Shown here in pieces: positions 35,933 through 44,377 of a DNA stretch of 64,000 nucleotides; position 1 is the stretch's first letter; every line of letters begins with the position of its first letter. The notes under the pieces are model-generated. The model was not told the origin of the DNA. It did no database searches and saw only the letters and a program-made list of their open reading frames with translations. Made by a program: the position numbers and the translations under genes. Origin of the DNA: Rhodococcus rhodochrous (GTDB taxonomy: Bacteria; Actinomycetota; Actinomycetes; Mycobacteriales; Mycobacteriaceae); the NCBI RefSeq assembly GCF_014854695.1, contig NZ_CP027557.1, positions 4,402,001-4,466,000 of the forward strand, written 5' to 3'.

Positions 35933-37770
35933 GCCGACACTCCCGCGAGTTCCGCGGCGCGCTCGCGCAATCGGCTCAGTTCCGCGACCTGCGTGTCGAG
36001 TTCACCGATCCGACGGCGGCGTTCCTGTTCCTGCACGGTCGCGGCCTGACGGGTCGCTTCGAGCGACTCGTCGAGCGAACGCAGTGTCTGTTCAGCGATC
36101 TCGGTGAAGTGATCGCGCAGCTGACGCTGGATGAGGCGAAGTCGGTCCTTCGATTCCTTACCGACCTGGAAGCTCACGTCGTCGGTGAAGGCGCGGATCG
36201 CGTTCTTCGCGTCGGCGCGGCGCTTGGCGAGCCGGACCTGCTTGTCGTCGCGATACGCCTTGGTGCCCAGGACGACTCCGGCTCCCACCGAGATCGGGTT
36301 CACCAGCGCCATCCCCATCAGGGTGGTGACGAGACCGAACATCAGCACGCCACCGTAGGAGCCTTTCATGCCGACGAGCACCTTCTGACCGATACCGATC
36401 CGGCCGGATTCGAGATCGGACAGGTTCTCGACGGGATCGAGCAGCTTCGACAGGTCGCCGAGATGCAGCGAGGGCAGGGACGCGTCGTCGAGCGCGAAGT
36501 GCTCTGCGACCCTGCCGGCGAGGATCTCGGCGCGTTCGTGCGCCCACACGAAGTTGTCGCCGACGGATTCGGCGACCTGCTCGGCAAGCCACTGCCCCAG
36601 CCGCGGCCATTCCTTGCCCGGATCGCAGTCGTCCACGGACGCTTCGGCATCGCGGGTCACCGTGCGCAACCGGTCGCGCAGGTCGTGGTCGATGTCGGCC
36701 GCGAGATCGGCGATACCGTCCGACAGCGTGATCTGCCACCGCGCCGCCCGCGTCCGCAACGCCTCGGTCGCAGCACGCGCCCGGTGCAGGTCCTCGATCG
36801 CGGCGTTTCCCGATTCGGGGTCGCGCAGGGCGGCGAGTTCGCTCTCGCGTCCGAGTGCGAGATGGTCGACGACGGTCTTCACGTCGTGTGCGACCGACAG
36901 TCGCGCCGAGTCGGCGTTGCGCGCGACCACCTGGTCGCGCAGGAAGTCGTAGATCGCGTCGAAGCCGGATTCCTGCTGCAGCGAGGCGTCTTCGGTGCGC
37001 AGGGCGTACTCGCGCAGCAGAGACGAGACGGGCAGCAGCGGCAGGTCGAGTCCGGCTCGTTGCAGGTGTTCGCGGTCGGCGTCGACGATCGCACGCCAAT
37101 GCGGATACACGTCGGTCTTGGTGACGAGCACCGCCGACGCCGGGCACAACGTCTGCACCTGTCGCAGGAACGACATCTCCGGTGCGGTGAACTCCTGGCT
37201 CGCGTCCGAGACGACGAAGACCGCGTCCGCAGTGGCGAGGAGGGTCAATGTGGCTGCGGTGTGCGGGTTTCCGTGTCCGCCCACGCCCGGGGTGTCGACG
37301 AACACGAGTCCGTCGGCGAGCAGTGGGCTCGGCACGCTCACCTCGAGCCGTTCGACGTCCCGGCCGGCACTGCGCGGCGCGACCTGCTGCAGGTCGTCGA
37401 AGGGGACGGCGATGCGCGGCGCCGAGCCGGTCGGGACGAGTTCGGCGGACGGCTCCTGCCCGTGCTGCACGAGCGTGGGGACCGCGGTGGTCTCGTCGTC
37501 GCCGACAGAACACACCTCGAGGCCGAGCAGTGCGTTCACGAAGCGGCTCTTGCCCTGGTTCAGTCCGCCGACGACGACCACCCGCAGTCGCGGGTCGGAG
37601 ACCTTCGTGCGGGCGGCCGTCAGCCGGTCGATGAGATCGTTGCGCCCGGCGCTGCGGGAACGCGCGATCGCGGAGTCGATCAGGTCGAGAAGCGCTCGGC
37701 GTCTCGAGGGATCGGATGAATGCTGCGTATCCGGTGAATGCTGCATGGGCTGCGTCGACTCGCCTTCCAT
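35929..37770 (-). CDS. iniA: Dynamin-like GTPase IniA
   Basis: 613 residues, ATG at 37770. P-loop GGLNQGKSR near 68, G3 DTPGVGG near 155, G4 TKTD near 212 (VLVTKTDVYPHW). A long helical stalk follows, with a hydrophobic hairpin (VLMFGLVTTLMGMALVNPISVGAGVVLG) near 473-500 that fits membrane insertion, and a C-terminal coiled coil rich in Glu/Arg. Mycobacterial IniA is a membrane-fission dynamin that supports tolerance to cell-wall drugs. The ribosome site GGAG lies inside the arm of a strong hairpin between iniB and iniA (37772-37809), so its translation may be limited. Confidence 0.93.
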   Translation of the reverse strand: MEGESTQPMQHSPDTQHSSDPSRRRALLDLIDSAIARSRSAGRNDLIDRLTAARTKVSDPRLRVVVVGGLNQGKSRFVNALLGLEVCSVGDDETTAVPTLVQHGQEPSAELVPTGSAPRIAVPFDDLQQVAPRSAGRDVERLEVSVPSPLLADGLVFVDTPGVGGHGNPHTAATLTLLATADAVFVVSDASQEFTAPEMSFLRQVQTLCPASAVLVTKTDVYPHWRAIVDADREHLQRAGLDLPLLPVSSLLREYALRTEDASLQQESGFDAIYDFLRDQVVARNADSARLSVAHDVKTVVDHLALGRESELAALRDPESGNAAIEDLHRARAATEALRTRAARWQITLSDGIADLAADIDHDLRDRLRTVTRDAEASVDDCDPGKEWPRLGQWLAEQVAESVGDNFVWAHERAEILAGRVAEHFALDDASLPSLHLGDLSKLLDPVENLSDLESGRIGIGQKVLVGMKGSYGGVLMFGLVTTLMGMALVNPISVGAGVVLGTKAYRDDKQVRLAKRRADAKNAIRAFTDDVSFQVGKESKDRLRLIQRQLRDHFTEIAEQTLRSLDESLEATRQAATVQEQERRRRIGELDTQVAELSRLRERAAELAGVSA

Positions 37771-37771
37771 C

Positions 37772-37809
37772 GGTGCGGGCTCCGGCCATTATGTCCCGGA
37801 GCCCGCACC
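37772..37809 (-). promoter_or_regulatory. Hairpin in the iniB-iniA gap covering the iniA ribosome site
   Basis: A perfect 14-bp stem, GGTGCGGGCTCCGG (37772-37785) with CCGGAGCCCGCACC (37796-37809), 10-nt loop. On the transcript the arm next to iniA contains its GGAG. No T-run follows, so an attenuator, an RNA-processing site or RBS sequestration fits better than full termination. Confidence 0.7.
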
Positions 37810-37816
37810 GCTGCGG

Positions 37817-39805
37817 TCAGGGCAGCAGTCCGTCGAGGTCGGTGGAGTCGGCGACACCGAGCGAAGAGTCGCCACCGGTGCCGGCGAACAGGCCGCCGCC
37901 GAGACCGGAGGTCGCGGTGAGGACGCCCTCGCCGAAGAGTCCCGCAGCTCCCGAGGCGGAGCCGAAGACGTCCTCACCGACCGACGCCCAGCTCTCCGCA
38001 CCGCCCGACAGGGCCGTATCGACCTGCGTGGACAGTTCGGCACCGAGGTCGGCTGCGCTCTCCAGACCGCCGGAGACACCGAGGTCGGCGGCAGCGCCCA
38101 GGTCTGCTGCACCACCGAGATCCAGCGCGCTTTCGAAGTCGGTGGCTGCACCCAGGTCGACCGACGTTCCCAGTCCACCGGCCGCGCCGATCCCCGAGTC
38201 GATCGCCGCGCCGAGGTCCGCTCCCACGTTCACTCCGGCCCCGAGTTCCGCCGCCGCGTCCAGCGCACCGTCGAGGGCATAACCCAACTGACCGGTGGCT
38301 TCGGCACCGGCATCGAGGCTGCCGCCGATCGTCGTCGCGAGCTGCGTGCCGAGATCGGCACCCGCATCGACGGGCACCGACCCTGCGGCAGTCTCGAGTG
38401 CGCTGCCGAGCTGCAGACCGAGTTCGGCGCCGGCCGAACCGCCGGTCGCGAAGGTCGAGCCGAGGACGGACGACAGATCCGTTCCGAGGCTCGTCCCCAC
38501 CTGCACGGTCGAATCGACGGTCGCGCCGATACCCGTGGTGGATCCGATGGCGACGTTCAACGCCGACGACAGTTCGGTGGTCGCGGTGGTCTCGAGGCCC
38601 AGCGCGCCGCCGAGCACCCCGCCGACCAGCGTGCCGAGTTCGATGCCCGTTCCGGCCTCCGCGTCGATCTCGCCACCACCCGAGAGGACCGCGTCGAGGT
38701 CGACGCCGCCGAGCAAGCCTCCCTGCGCGCTGCTCTCGATGACGGTCCCGAGCGCGGCACCGAGATCGGCCGCAGCTCCGCCACCCGCTCCGAGCAGGGC
38801 CGAGAGGGACGCACCGAGCCCGAGGGTCGCGCCCACGCCGGCGTCGAGACCGGCGGAAAGGTCGGTTCCCAGTCCGGCCCCGAGATCGACCACACCCCCG
38901 AGGACGCCGCCCAGGCTCGTGCCGAGCGCGCCGGTCAGTTCCGTGCCCACGCCGAGAACGCCATCGAGCGTCGTGCCGAGCGCGACCCCCAGTTCGGCAC
39001 CGCCGTCGAGGGCCGCGGTGAGCTCGGTCGAGAAAGCACCACCGGCATCGACGGCCGATTCCAGCAGGCCACCGAGAGCGAGCCCGATGTCGGCGCCGAG
39101 CGTCCCGCCGATACCCAGGGCTCCTTCGAGGGTGGTCGCGAGGTCGGCGCCGAGACCGCCCGATGCCTCGACGGCAGCGTCGATCGCGGCGGCGAGATCG
39201 GCGGCGGCACCGACGCCCAGGCCCAGACCGCCTTCGAGCGCCCCGGCCAGCGCACCACCGACATCCAGAGCACCCCCGACGGCGAGGTCTCCACCGAGTT
39301 CGAGACCCGCGCCGAGTGCACCACCGAGCGCAGCACCCAGGGAAGCACCGAGCTCGCCACCGGCTTCGAGTGCCGCTCCGAGCTGCGCACCGAGGTCGGC
39401 GACGATCCCGGTCTGCGCGCCGACACTCCCGCCGAGGTTCAGTCCGCCACCGAGACCCAGGCCCCCACCGAGGCCTGCACCCACACCGAGGCCCAGGCCG
39501 GCAGCGCCACCCAGGCCCACTGCTCCACCGAGACCTGCCGCTCCGCCGAGGCCGGCCGCGGCGGTACCGGCGATCGACGCTCCGACGTTCGCCGCACCGT
39601 TCAGCGCTGCGGTCAGTTCGGCGGCGGTCCCGGCGAACAGACCGCTGTCCGCAACGAGCGGGGCGACGGCGACGATGTCGGCGTGGCACACGTCGTCCAG
39701 TCCGGCTTCGGCGAGGACGGCCTCGGGGTTGCTGCAGTACCGGGCGAGTTCCTTCTCGTCGCGGAACAGGCCGAGGATGAAGTCGAGTACGGCGTTGGTG
39801 GCCAT
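37817..39805 (-). CDS. iniB: IniB-like Gly/Ala-rich protein with IniB N-terminal domain
   Basis: 662 residues. ATG at 39805 with AGGAG 7 bp upstream. Residues 1-50 (NAVLDFILGLFRDEKELARYCSNPEAVLAEAGL) are the IniB N-terminal domain. The remaining 600 residues are low-complexity repeats built from L-G-(A/T/S) and A-D-L-G units (for example GAALGGALGAGLELGGDL). No classical signal peptide is visible. IniB is the first product of the iniBAC operon, strongly induced by wall stress; its function is unknown, possibly cell-surface. It is longer than the mycobacterial protein I remember (about 480 residues). Long open frames on the opposite strand here are shadows of the repetitive codons. Confidence 0.88.
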   Translation of the reverse strand: MATNAVLDFILGLFRDEKELARYCSNPEAVLAEAGLDDVCHADIVAVAPLVADSGLFAGTAAELTAALNGAANVGASIAGTAAAGLGGAAGLGGAVGLGGAAGLGLGVGAGLGGGLGLGGGLNLGGSVGAQTGIVADLGAQLGAALEAGGELGASLGAALGGALGAGLELGGDLAVGGALDVGGALAGALEGGLGLGVGAAADLAAAIDAAVEASGGLGADLATTLEGALGIGGTLGADIGLALGGLLESAVDAGGAFSTELTAALDGGAELGVALGTTLDGVLGVGTELTGALGTSLGGVLGGVVDLGAGLGTDLSAGLDAGVGATLGLGASLSALLGAGGGAAADLGAALGTVIESSAQGGLLGGVDLDAVLSGGGEIDAEAGTGIELGTLVGGVLGGALGLETTATTELSSALNVAIGSTTGIGATVDSTVQVGTSLGTDLSSVLGSTFATGGSAGAELGLQLGSALETAAGSVPVDAGADLGTQLATTIGGSLDAGAEATGQLGYALDGALDAAAELGAGVNVGADLGAAIDSGIGAAGGLGTSVDLGAATDFESALDLGGAADLGAAADLGVSGGLESAADLGAELSTQVDTALSGGAESWASVGEDVFGSASGAAGLFGEGVLTATSGLGGGLFAGTGGDSSLGVADSTDLDGLLP

Positions 39806-39865
39806 CACGTGTCTCCTGAGTCGTCGGGATCTGGGAACGACGCTACGAATCCGCGGGTCATGGGC

Positions 39866-39948
39866 ACAGGGGGTGCGGCCCCCTGTCTGCCGTCGCCCGT
39901 TAGGGGATCGGGGTGCGGGGGCATCGGGGCCGTTAGGGGATCGTCCCC
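39866..39948. promoter_or_regulatory. Direct and inverted repeats between iniB and the Hsp70-like gene
   Basis: CGTTAGGGGATCG occurs twice (39898-39910 and 39931-39943), 33 bp apart, about three helical turns. Nearby are the inverted repeat ACAGGGGG-N5-CCCCCTGT (39866-39886) and GGGGATCGTCCCC (39936-39948). They lie between divergent starts at 39805 and 40071 and are candidate sites for the IniR-like regulator. Confidence 0.55.
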
Positions 39949-40070
39949 ACGATCGGGCAGGTGGGCGGTGTGGGAGCTAACAGGTCACGGGGTGGGAACG
40001 ACAGGCTCATCGAGACCGAACGATGGAACGAGAACGCGGACCGATGTCCGCCCAGAACCCGGGAGCGTGC

Positions 40071-41891
40071 ATGTACTCAGGACTCGGCGTCACGATCGGG
40101 GCGGCCAACTCGGTGGCCCTCACCGTGCTCGACCAGCCCCGATCCGGCGATCCCAGCGTTCTGTCGATTCCTACCGAACTCCACCTCCCCGAGGGCGGGG
40201 CCCCCGTCCTCGGCGCCGGTGCCCCGATCCCCGGCACGCAGGTGTTCTCCGGCTATGCGGCCCGGGTCGGCGATCCGGTCGGCATCCTCGCCGACGACGG
40301 CTCCACCTACCTCGGTGAGGATCTCGTCGCGTCGACCGTGGCCTGCCTGCAGTACCGCACCGGTACCTCCGATGTGCCGACGATGCTGGCGCATCCCGCC
40401 GCGTGGTCGGCGCACACCGTCGAGGCCCTGCAGGCGGCACTCGTCCGCGCCGAAGTGACCGCACGGACGATCCCCGAACCGATCGCGGCGGTGCGCTGGC
40501 TCGACGCCATCCACGGGCCGCTGGGCGACGACGTGACGGTGGTCTACGACCTCGGTGCGCGCTGCCTCGACGTCGCCGTCGTGCAGGGCGGCGCCCACCC
40601 GACGCTGCTGGGCCGACCGCTGAGCAGCGACGACGTCTCCGGCGATCACCTCGACCACCTCGTCACCACCTATCTGCTGGGAACGCTCGGTGAGGACGCA
40701 GCCGGCCTCGATCCGTTCGATTCCGAGACCGTCACGGCACTCGCCGACTTCCGCTCCCGGTGCCGCGCGGCGAAGGAAGCGCTGTCCAGCGACACCGAGA
40801 CGGTGGTGCCGGTCGCGCTGCCCGGCCTGCACCGCGACCTGCGTCTGGTGCGCAGCGAGTTCGAGGAACTCGCCCGGGAACCGCTCGAGGCGTCACTCGC
40901 CGTGGTGCAGGACGCGATCCGCGGGGCCGGGCTCGATCGTTCGGACATCGGACGCGTGCTGTTGATCGGTGGTGGCTCGTCCACCCCGCTCGTCGCCGAA
41001 CTGATCTCGTCGGAGCTGGGTCTGCCGATCGTCTCGTCGGCGCGACCGGCCTTCACCGCCGCGCACGGAGCCGCGCTCGCAGCGGCCGAGGCAGGTGCCG
41101 CAACTGTGGCTGCCCCGGTGGCGCCTCCTGCACCTGCCGTCGACGACGAGCCCGAGACCGTCGCGCTGCCGGTGGTGTCCGCCGCGGAGGCGCAGCCGGT
41201 CGCTGCCGCGCACCGGCCGGCGGTCGTCGACACCGCGACCGGCACCCCTGCACGCGCCCGTGCCCGTTCGTTCACGCTGGTGGGTGCCGCTGTCGCTGCC
41301 GTCGTCGTCCTCGCCGGTGGCGGACTGGCGATCGGCACCCTGTCGTCGGAGGCCGAGACGCCCGGTTCGGAGGTACGTCCGTCGAGCGAAGTCGTGGCCG
41401 GGAACCCGACGACCACCGAGAGCGTCCCCGGTACGGCCGTCCCCGGCACGACCGGCGCGCAGCCGTCCGAGTCGGGAACCGTCGTCCCGGTCCGGGTGCA
41501 AGGTCCGGACGGGACCGTGACCGCTGTCCCGGCCGCCGCGACGCCCGCTTCCGGTGCCGCACCCACCGGCGCTGTACCTGCACCGGACCCGACCGCACCT
41601 GCGCCGGCGACACCCGGGGAGACCACGCAGGCACCCCAGCCGGCACCGCAACCCGCTCCCGCCCCGGCCCCGGCGCCCGCTCCTCAGCCGGCCCCGCAAC
41701 CGACCGCGCCGAGCACGGGTGGCAGCGGCGTCGGCGACGCCCTGTCGGGTGCAGGCCAAGGTGCGGGCGCGGTCGTCGAGGGTGTCGGCAACGGCGTGGG
41801 CCGGGTGCTCGACGGCACCGGCAACGTGGTCGGTGGTGTCCTCGACGGCACGGGGCAGGTCGTCGGCGGACTGCTCGGAACCGAGCGCTGA
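40071..41891 (+). CDS. Membrane-anchored Hsp70-like protein
   Basis: 606 residues; ATG at 40071 follows GGGAGCGTGC, while in-frame ATGs at 40023 and 40044 lack ribosome sites. The N-terminal 340 residues are an actin/Hsp70 ATPase fold: GVTIGAANSVAL in place of [21 protein letters not shown] for the second phosphate loop, and LIGGGSSTPLVAEL for the adenosine motif. There is no substrate-binding domain. Instead come an Ala-rich linker, one transmembrane helix (about 402-425) and an extracytoplasmic Pro/Ala/Gln tail ending in GVGNGVGRVLDGTGNVVGGV-like repeats. It is divergent from iniB and 8 bp before the LuxR regulator. It could be a sensor or partner of that regulator in wall stress. Confidence 0.85.
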   Translation: MYSGLGVTIGAANSVALTVLDQPRSGDPSVLSIPTELHLPEGGAPVLGAGAPIPGTQVFSGYAARVGDPVGILADDGSTYLGEDLVASTVACLQYRTGTSDVPTMLAHPAAWSAHTVEALQAALVRAEVTARTIPEPIAAVRWLDAIHGPLGDDVTVVYDLGARCLDVAVVQGGAHPTLLGRPLSSDDVSGDHLDHLVTTYLLGTLGEDAAGLDPFDSETVTALADFRSRCRAAKEALSSDTETVVPVALPGLHRDLRLVRSEFEELAREPLEASLAVVQDAIRGAGLDRSDIGRVLLIGGGSSTPLVAELISSELGLPIVSSARPAFTAAHGAALAAAEAGAATVAAPVAPPAPAVDDEPETVALPVVSAAEAQPVAAAHRPAVVDTATGTPARARARSFTLVGAAVAAVVVLAGGGLAIGTLSSEAETPGSEVRPSSEVVAGNPTTTESVPGTAVPGTTGAQPSESGTVVPVRVQGPDGTVTAVPAAATPASGAAPTGAVPAPDPTAPAPATPGETTQAPQPAPQPAPAPAPAPAPQPAPQPTAPSTGGSGVGDALSGAGQGAGAVVEGVGNGVGRVLDGTGNVVGGVLDGTGQVVGGLLGTER

Positions 41892-41899
41892 CCGATCCG

Positions 41900-44377
41900 A
41901 TGACGTCCGCTCCCGCTCCTCCCCGACGCCCGATCCCCCGGGAGGTCACGCGCGCCCTGACCGTGGCCGCTTCCCCGCGACTGTTGCTCGTCGGCGGCAC
42001 CGGAACCGGGAAGTCCGCCGTACTCGCTTCGCTCCGCACCGATCTCGCCGATGCCCGCATCGTCGACGACGCACACCGCATGACCGCCGCGGAACTGCAG
42101 GAGCTCGTCGACCACATCCGGGATGCACCGACGGGGATCGTCGTGGCCACCGAAGCCCGACCGCACCGAGCCGAGATGCGTTCGCTGACAGCAGCGTTCG
42201 CGGGACACGGGACGGTGGTGGAACTGGGTTCGTGGACGCCTCGTGAGATCGCCGGTCGCGCGGCGTCGTTCGAGCTCCGGCTCGCACCGCCCCAGATCCG
42301 TGCCCTGCACCGCCTCACGGGCGGCGTACCGCATCTCGTCGACACCGCCTTCGAGGCCGTGCGGACGGAGGGTGATGTCCGGCGGGTCGTCGAGGAGGCG
42401 ATCCGTCGGCAGCTCCTCGCGGATCTCGATCTCACCGCGTCCCTGGCGCTCGTCGATCTCGGTGCCGCGCTCGATCCCGGCGAACTCGCCGCCGTACTCG
42501 ACATCCCTGTCGAGCGTGCCCTCGACCTCGTCGATGCCGCTCGTGCGAGTGGCCTGCTCGGCACGGATGCCGCGAGCCTCACCACCGGGGCGAGCGGTGT
42601 GCCCGCCGGCGTCCTGGGGAGGCACAACCTGTTCGCCGTCGCGCGTCGTCTCCTCGCGACCCGCATCGATGCCGGAACGCTGACGCCGCATCTCGCCCGC
42701 GGTCTCGCGACGATCGGTCTCACCGACCCGCACCTCGCCGATCGGCTCGTCGCCTTCGCGGCCGACGCGGCACCGCGCGAAGCCGCCGAACTCCTCGACG
42801 CCGCCGTACCCGCGGGAGCCGATCCAGCGACCCTTGCGGTGCGACGAGCCGAAGTCGCCTTCGCAGCAGGGGATCTCGAGCGAGCCGAACAGATCACCGA
42901 CCGGTTGCTCGACCGCGCCGACACCGCGGACGTCGACGACCTGCGCGCCGCCACCCGGATCTCCGCGAGCATCGCCGCACATCGTGGCATGCTCGACCGC
43001 AGTGCCGACCTGTTCGAATGGCTCGGCCCCGACCGGGTCGGTACTGACGCTCCCCTCGCCGCCACCGTGCTGCTCGCCGCCGGTCGCCCCTCGGCCGCAG
43101 AACATCTCCGCGATGCCGCCACATCGGGTGCGCCGACCTCGTCGGCCTCCGCCGCGCGACTGCTCGAGCAGGGCCTGCGCGAATCCGTCGGCGGCGACGG
43201 CCGGATCGCAATGAACCGCCTCGCCCGCGCCCTGACGAGCCTCGGCTCCGACGGGTCGCTGCGCGCCTGGCCCGACACGGTCGACGCCGTCGCCGCACTG
43301 CTGTGTCTGCACTCGGGTGAACTCCGGCACGCACGCGCGATCCTCGACCGTCCGGAGACGCCCACCGTGCGCAATCGCATCCTGGTGGCGTGGACCGAGA
43401 TGCTCGGGGGTGATCTCGCAGCCGCCGCGGCCACCGCCGAGGCCGTCGCTCCCGAGGTGACCGGGCAGCGCGACCTCCTCTTCTTTCATGCCCTGCAGGT
43501 CGGGTTGGCGCGACGGAACGCCGACCTCGGAGCGTTGACGGTGCGGTGGCAGGCCGCGCAGTCGGTGGTGGCGGAGTATTCCGTCGACCTGTTCGGGCTG
43601 CTGCCCCTGGGGGAACTGTGGCTGGCCGCCGTCCGACTCGGAGAGTCCGCGCGGGTCGCGCATCTCGTCGCCGCTGCCCGCGCACTGCTCACCACCCTCG
43701 GTGAGCCACCGCTGTGGGGTGCGGCGCTGCACTGGTACGGGGTGCAGGCCGCGATCGCCGCGGACCGTCCGGCCGACCTCGTCCCGCACGCCCGCGCGCT
43801 GGCCCTGGCCGCGGAGACCACCGCGTACGCCGCGGTGCTCGCGCGGGCCGGGCACGCATGGCTCTCGGTGCTGCGCGGTGAGGTCGACGCGGTGCGCATC
43901 CGCGAGGCGGCCGAGTCCCTCGCGTCCGTGGGTCTTCCGTGGGACGGCGCGAAGCTCGCGGGAGAAGCAGCGCTGCGGACGGACGACACCACCGTCGCCA
44001 CCGGATTACTGCAGGTCGCGCGGACGATCCGGCAGGACGGTCCGGCCGGTCGCGCCCCGGTGGACATCGCCCCCGACGCTCCCCCGGGCGGTCCGGACGA
44101 ATCCCCCCTCGGTGCACGGGAGAAGCCGGGTGCACTGTCGGAGCGCGAGGCGCAGGTGGCCGACCTGGTTGTTTCGGGCCTCACCTACCGAGAGGTAGGA
44201 AACCACCTGTACATTTCCGCGAAGACCGTGGAACATCATGTCGCCCGTATCCGGCGCCGACTCGGTGCCGGTTCCCGCTCGGAGCTCCTGTCACTGCTCC
44301 GGGCCATGGGGCACGGCGCAGATGTACCCCGTCACACACACTCCGACCGGAATGGAGGCAAGCCGGCATGTCCGTAG
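41900..44377 (+). CDS. iniR: LuxR-family ATPase regulator, IniR-like
   Basis: 825 residues from the ATG at 41900. An N-terminal AAA/STAND-type ATPase starts with P-loop LLVGGTGTGKSAVL near 29 and a Walker-B-like RIVDDAH near 55. A long helical repeat region (about 230-720, Ala/Leu-rich, TPR-like) follows, and a C-terminal LuxR helix-turn-helix (LSEREAQVADLVVSGLTYREVGNHLYISAKTVEHHVARI in pieces, about 750-810). Size, layout and position next to iniBAC match IniR (Rv0339c), the activator of iniBAC in mycobacteria. It overlaps the following Hsp70-like gene by 10 bp, so Hsp70-iniR-Hsp70 is one operon. Confidence 0.87.
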   Translation: MTSAPAPPRRPIPREVTRALTVAASPRLLLVGGTGTGKSAVLASLRTDLADARIVDDAHRMTAAELQELVDHIRDAPTGIVVATEARPHRAEMRSLTAAFAGHGTVVELGSWTPREIAGRAASFELRLAPPQIRALHRLTGGVPHLVDTAFEAVRTEGDVRRVVEEAIRRQLLADLDLTASLALVDLGAALDPGELAAVLDIPVERALDLVDAARASGLLGTDAASLTTGASGVPAGVLGRHNLFAVARRLLATRIDAGTLTPHLARGLATIGLTDPHLADRLVAFAADAAPREAAELLDAAVPAGADPATLAVRRAEVAFAAGDLERAEQITDRLLDRADTADVDDLRAATRISASIAAHRGMLDRSADLFEWLGPDRVGTDAPLAATVLLAAGRPSAAEHLRDAATSGAPTSSASAARLLEQGLRESVGGDGRIAMNRLARALTSLGSDGSLRAWPDTVDAVAALLCLHSGELRHARAILDRPETPTVRNRILVAWTEMLGGDLAAAAATAEAVAPEVTGQRDLLFFHALQVGLARRNADLGALTVRWQAAQSVVAEYSVDLFGLLPLGELWLAAVRLGESARVAHLVAAARALLTTLGEPPLWGAALHWYGVQAAIAADRPADLVPHARALALAAETTAYAAVLARAGHAWLSVLRGEVDAVRIREAAESLASVGLPWDGAKLAGEAALRTDDTTVATGLLQVARTIRQDGPAGRAPVDIAPDAPPGGPDESPLGAREKPGALSEREAQVADLVVSGLTYREVGNHLYISAKTVEHHVARIRRRLGAGSRSELLSLLRAMGHGADVPRHTHSDRNGGKPACP

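Noticed and set aside
37817-39650. Repeats in iniB as a CRISPR array or PE/PPE-like gene
   Set aside because: The repeats are short coding units without spacers, and the N-terminus is the IniB domain, not PE or PPE.
36995-40318. 1107-codon plus-strand open frame opposite iniA and iniB
   Set aside because: Arginine/serine/proline-rich composition with no domain. It is the shadow of repetitive iniB codons; the minus strand carries clear IniA and IniB motifs.
40760-41899. Extension of the LuxR regulator frame to 40760
   Set aside because: It runs out of frame through the Hsp70-like gene and is Arg-rich nonsense; homology begins at the ATG at 41900.
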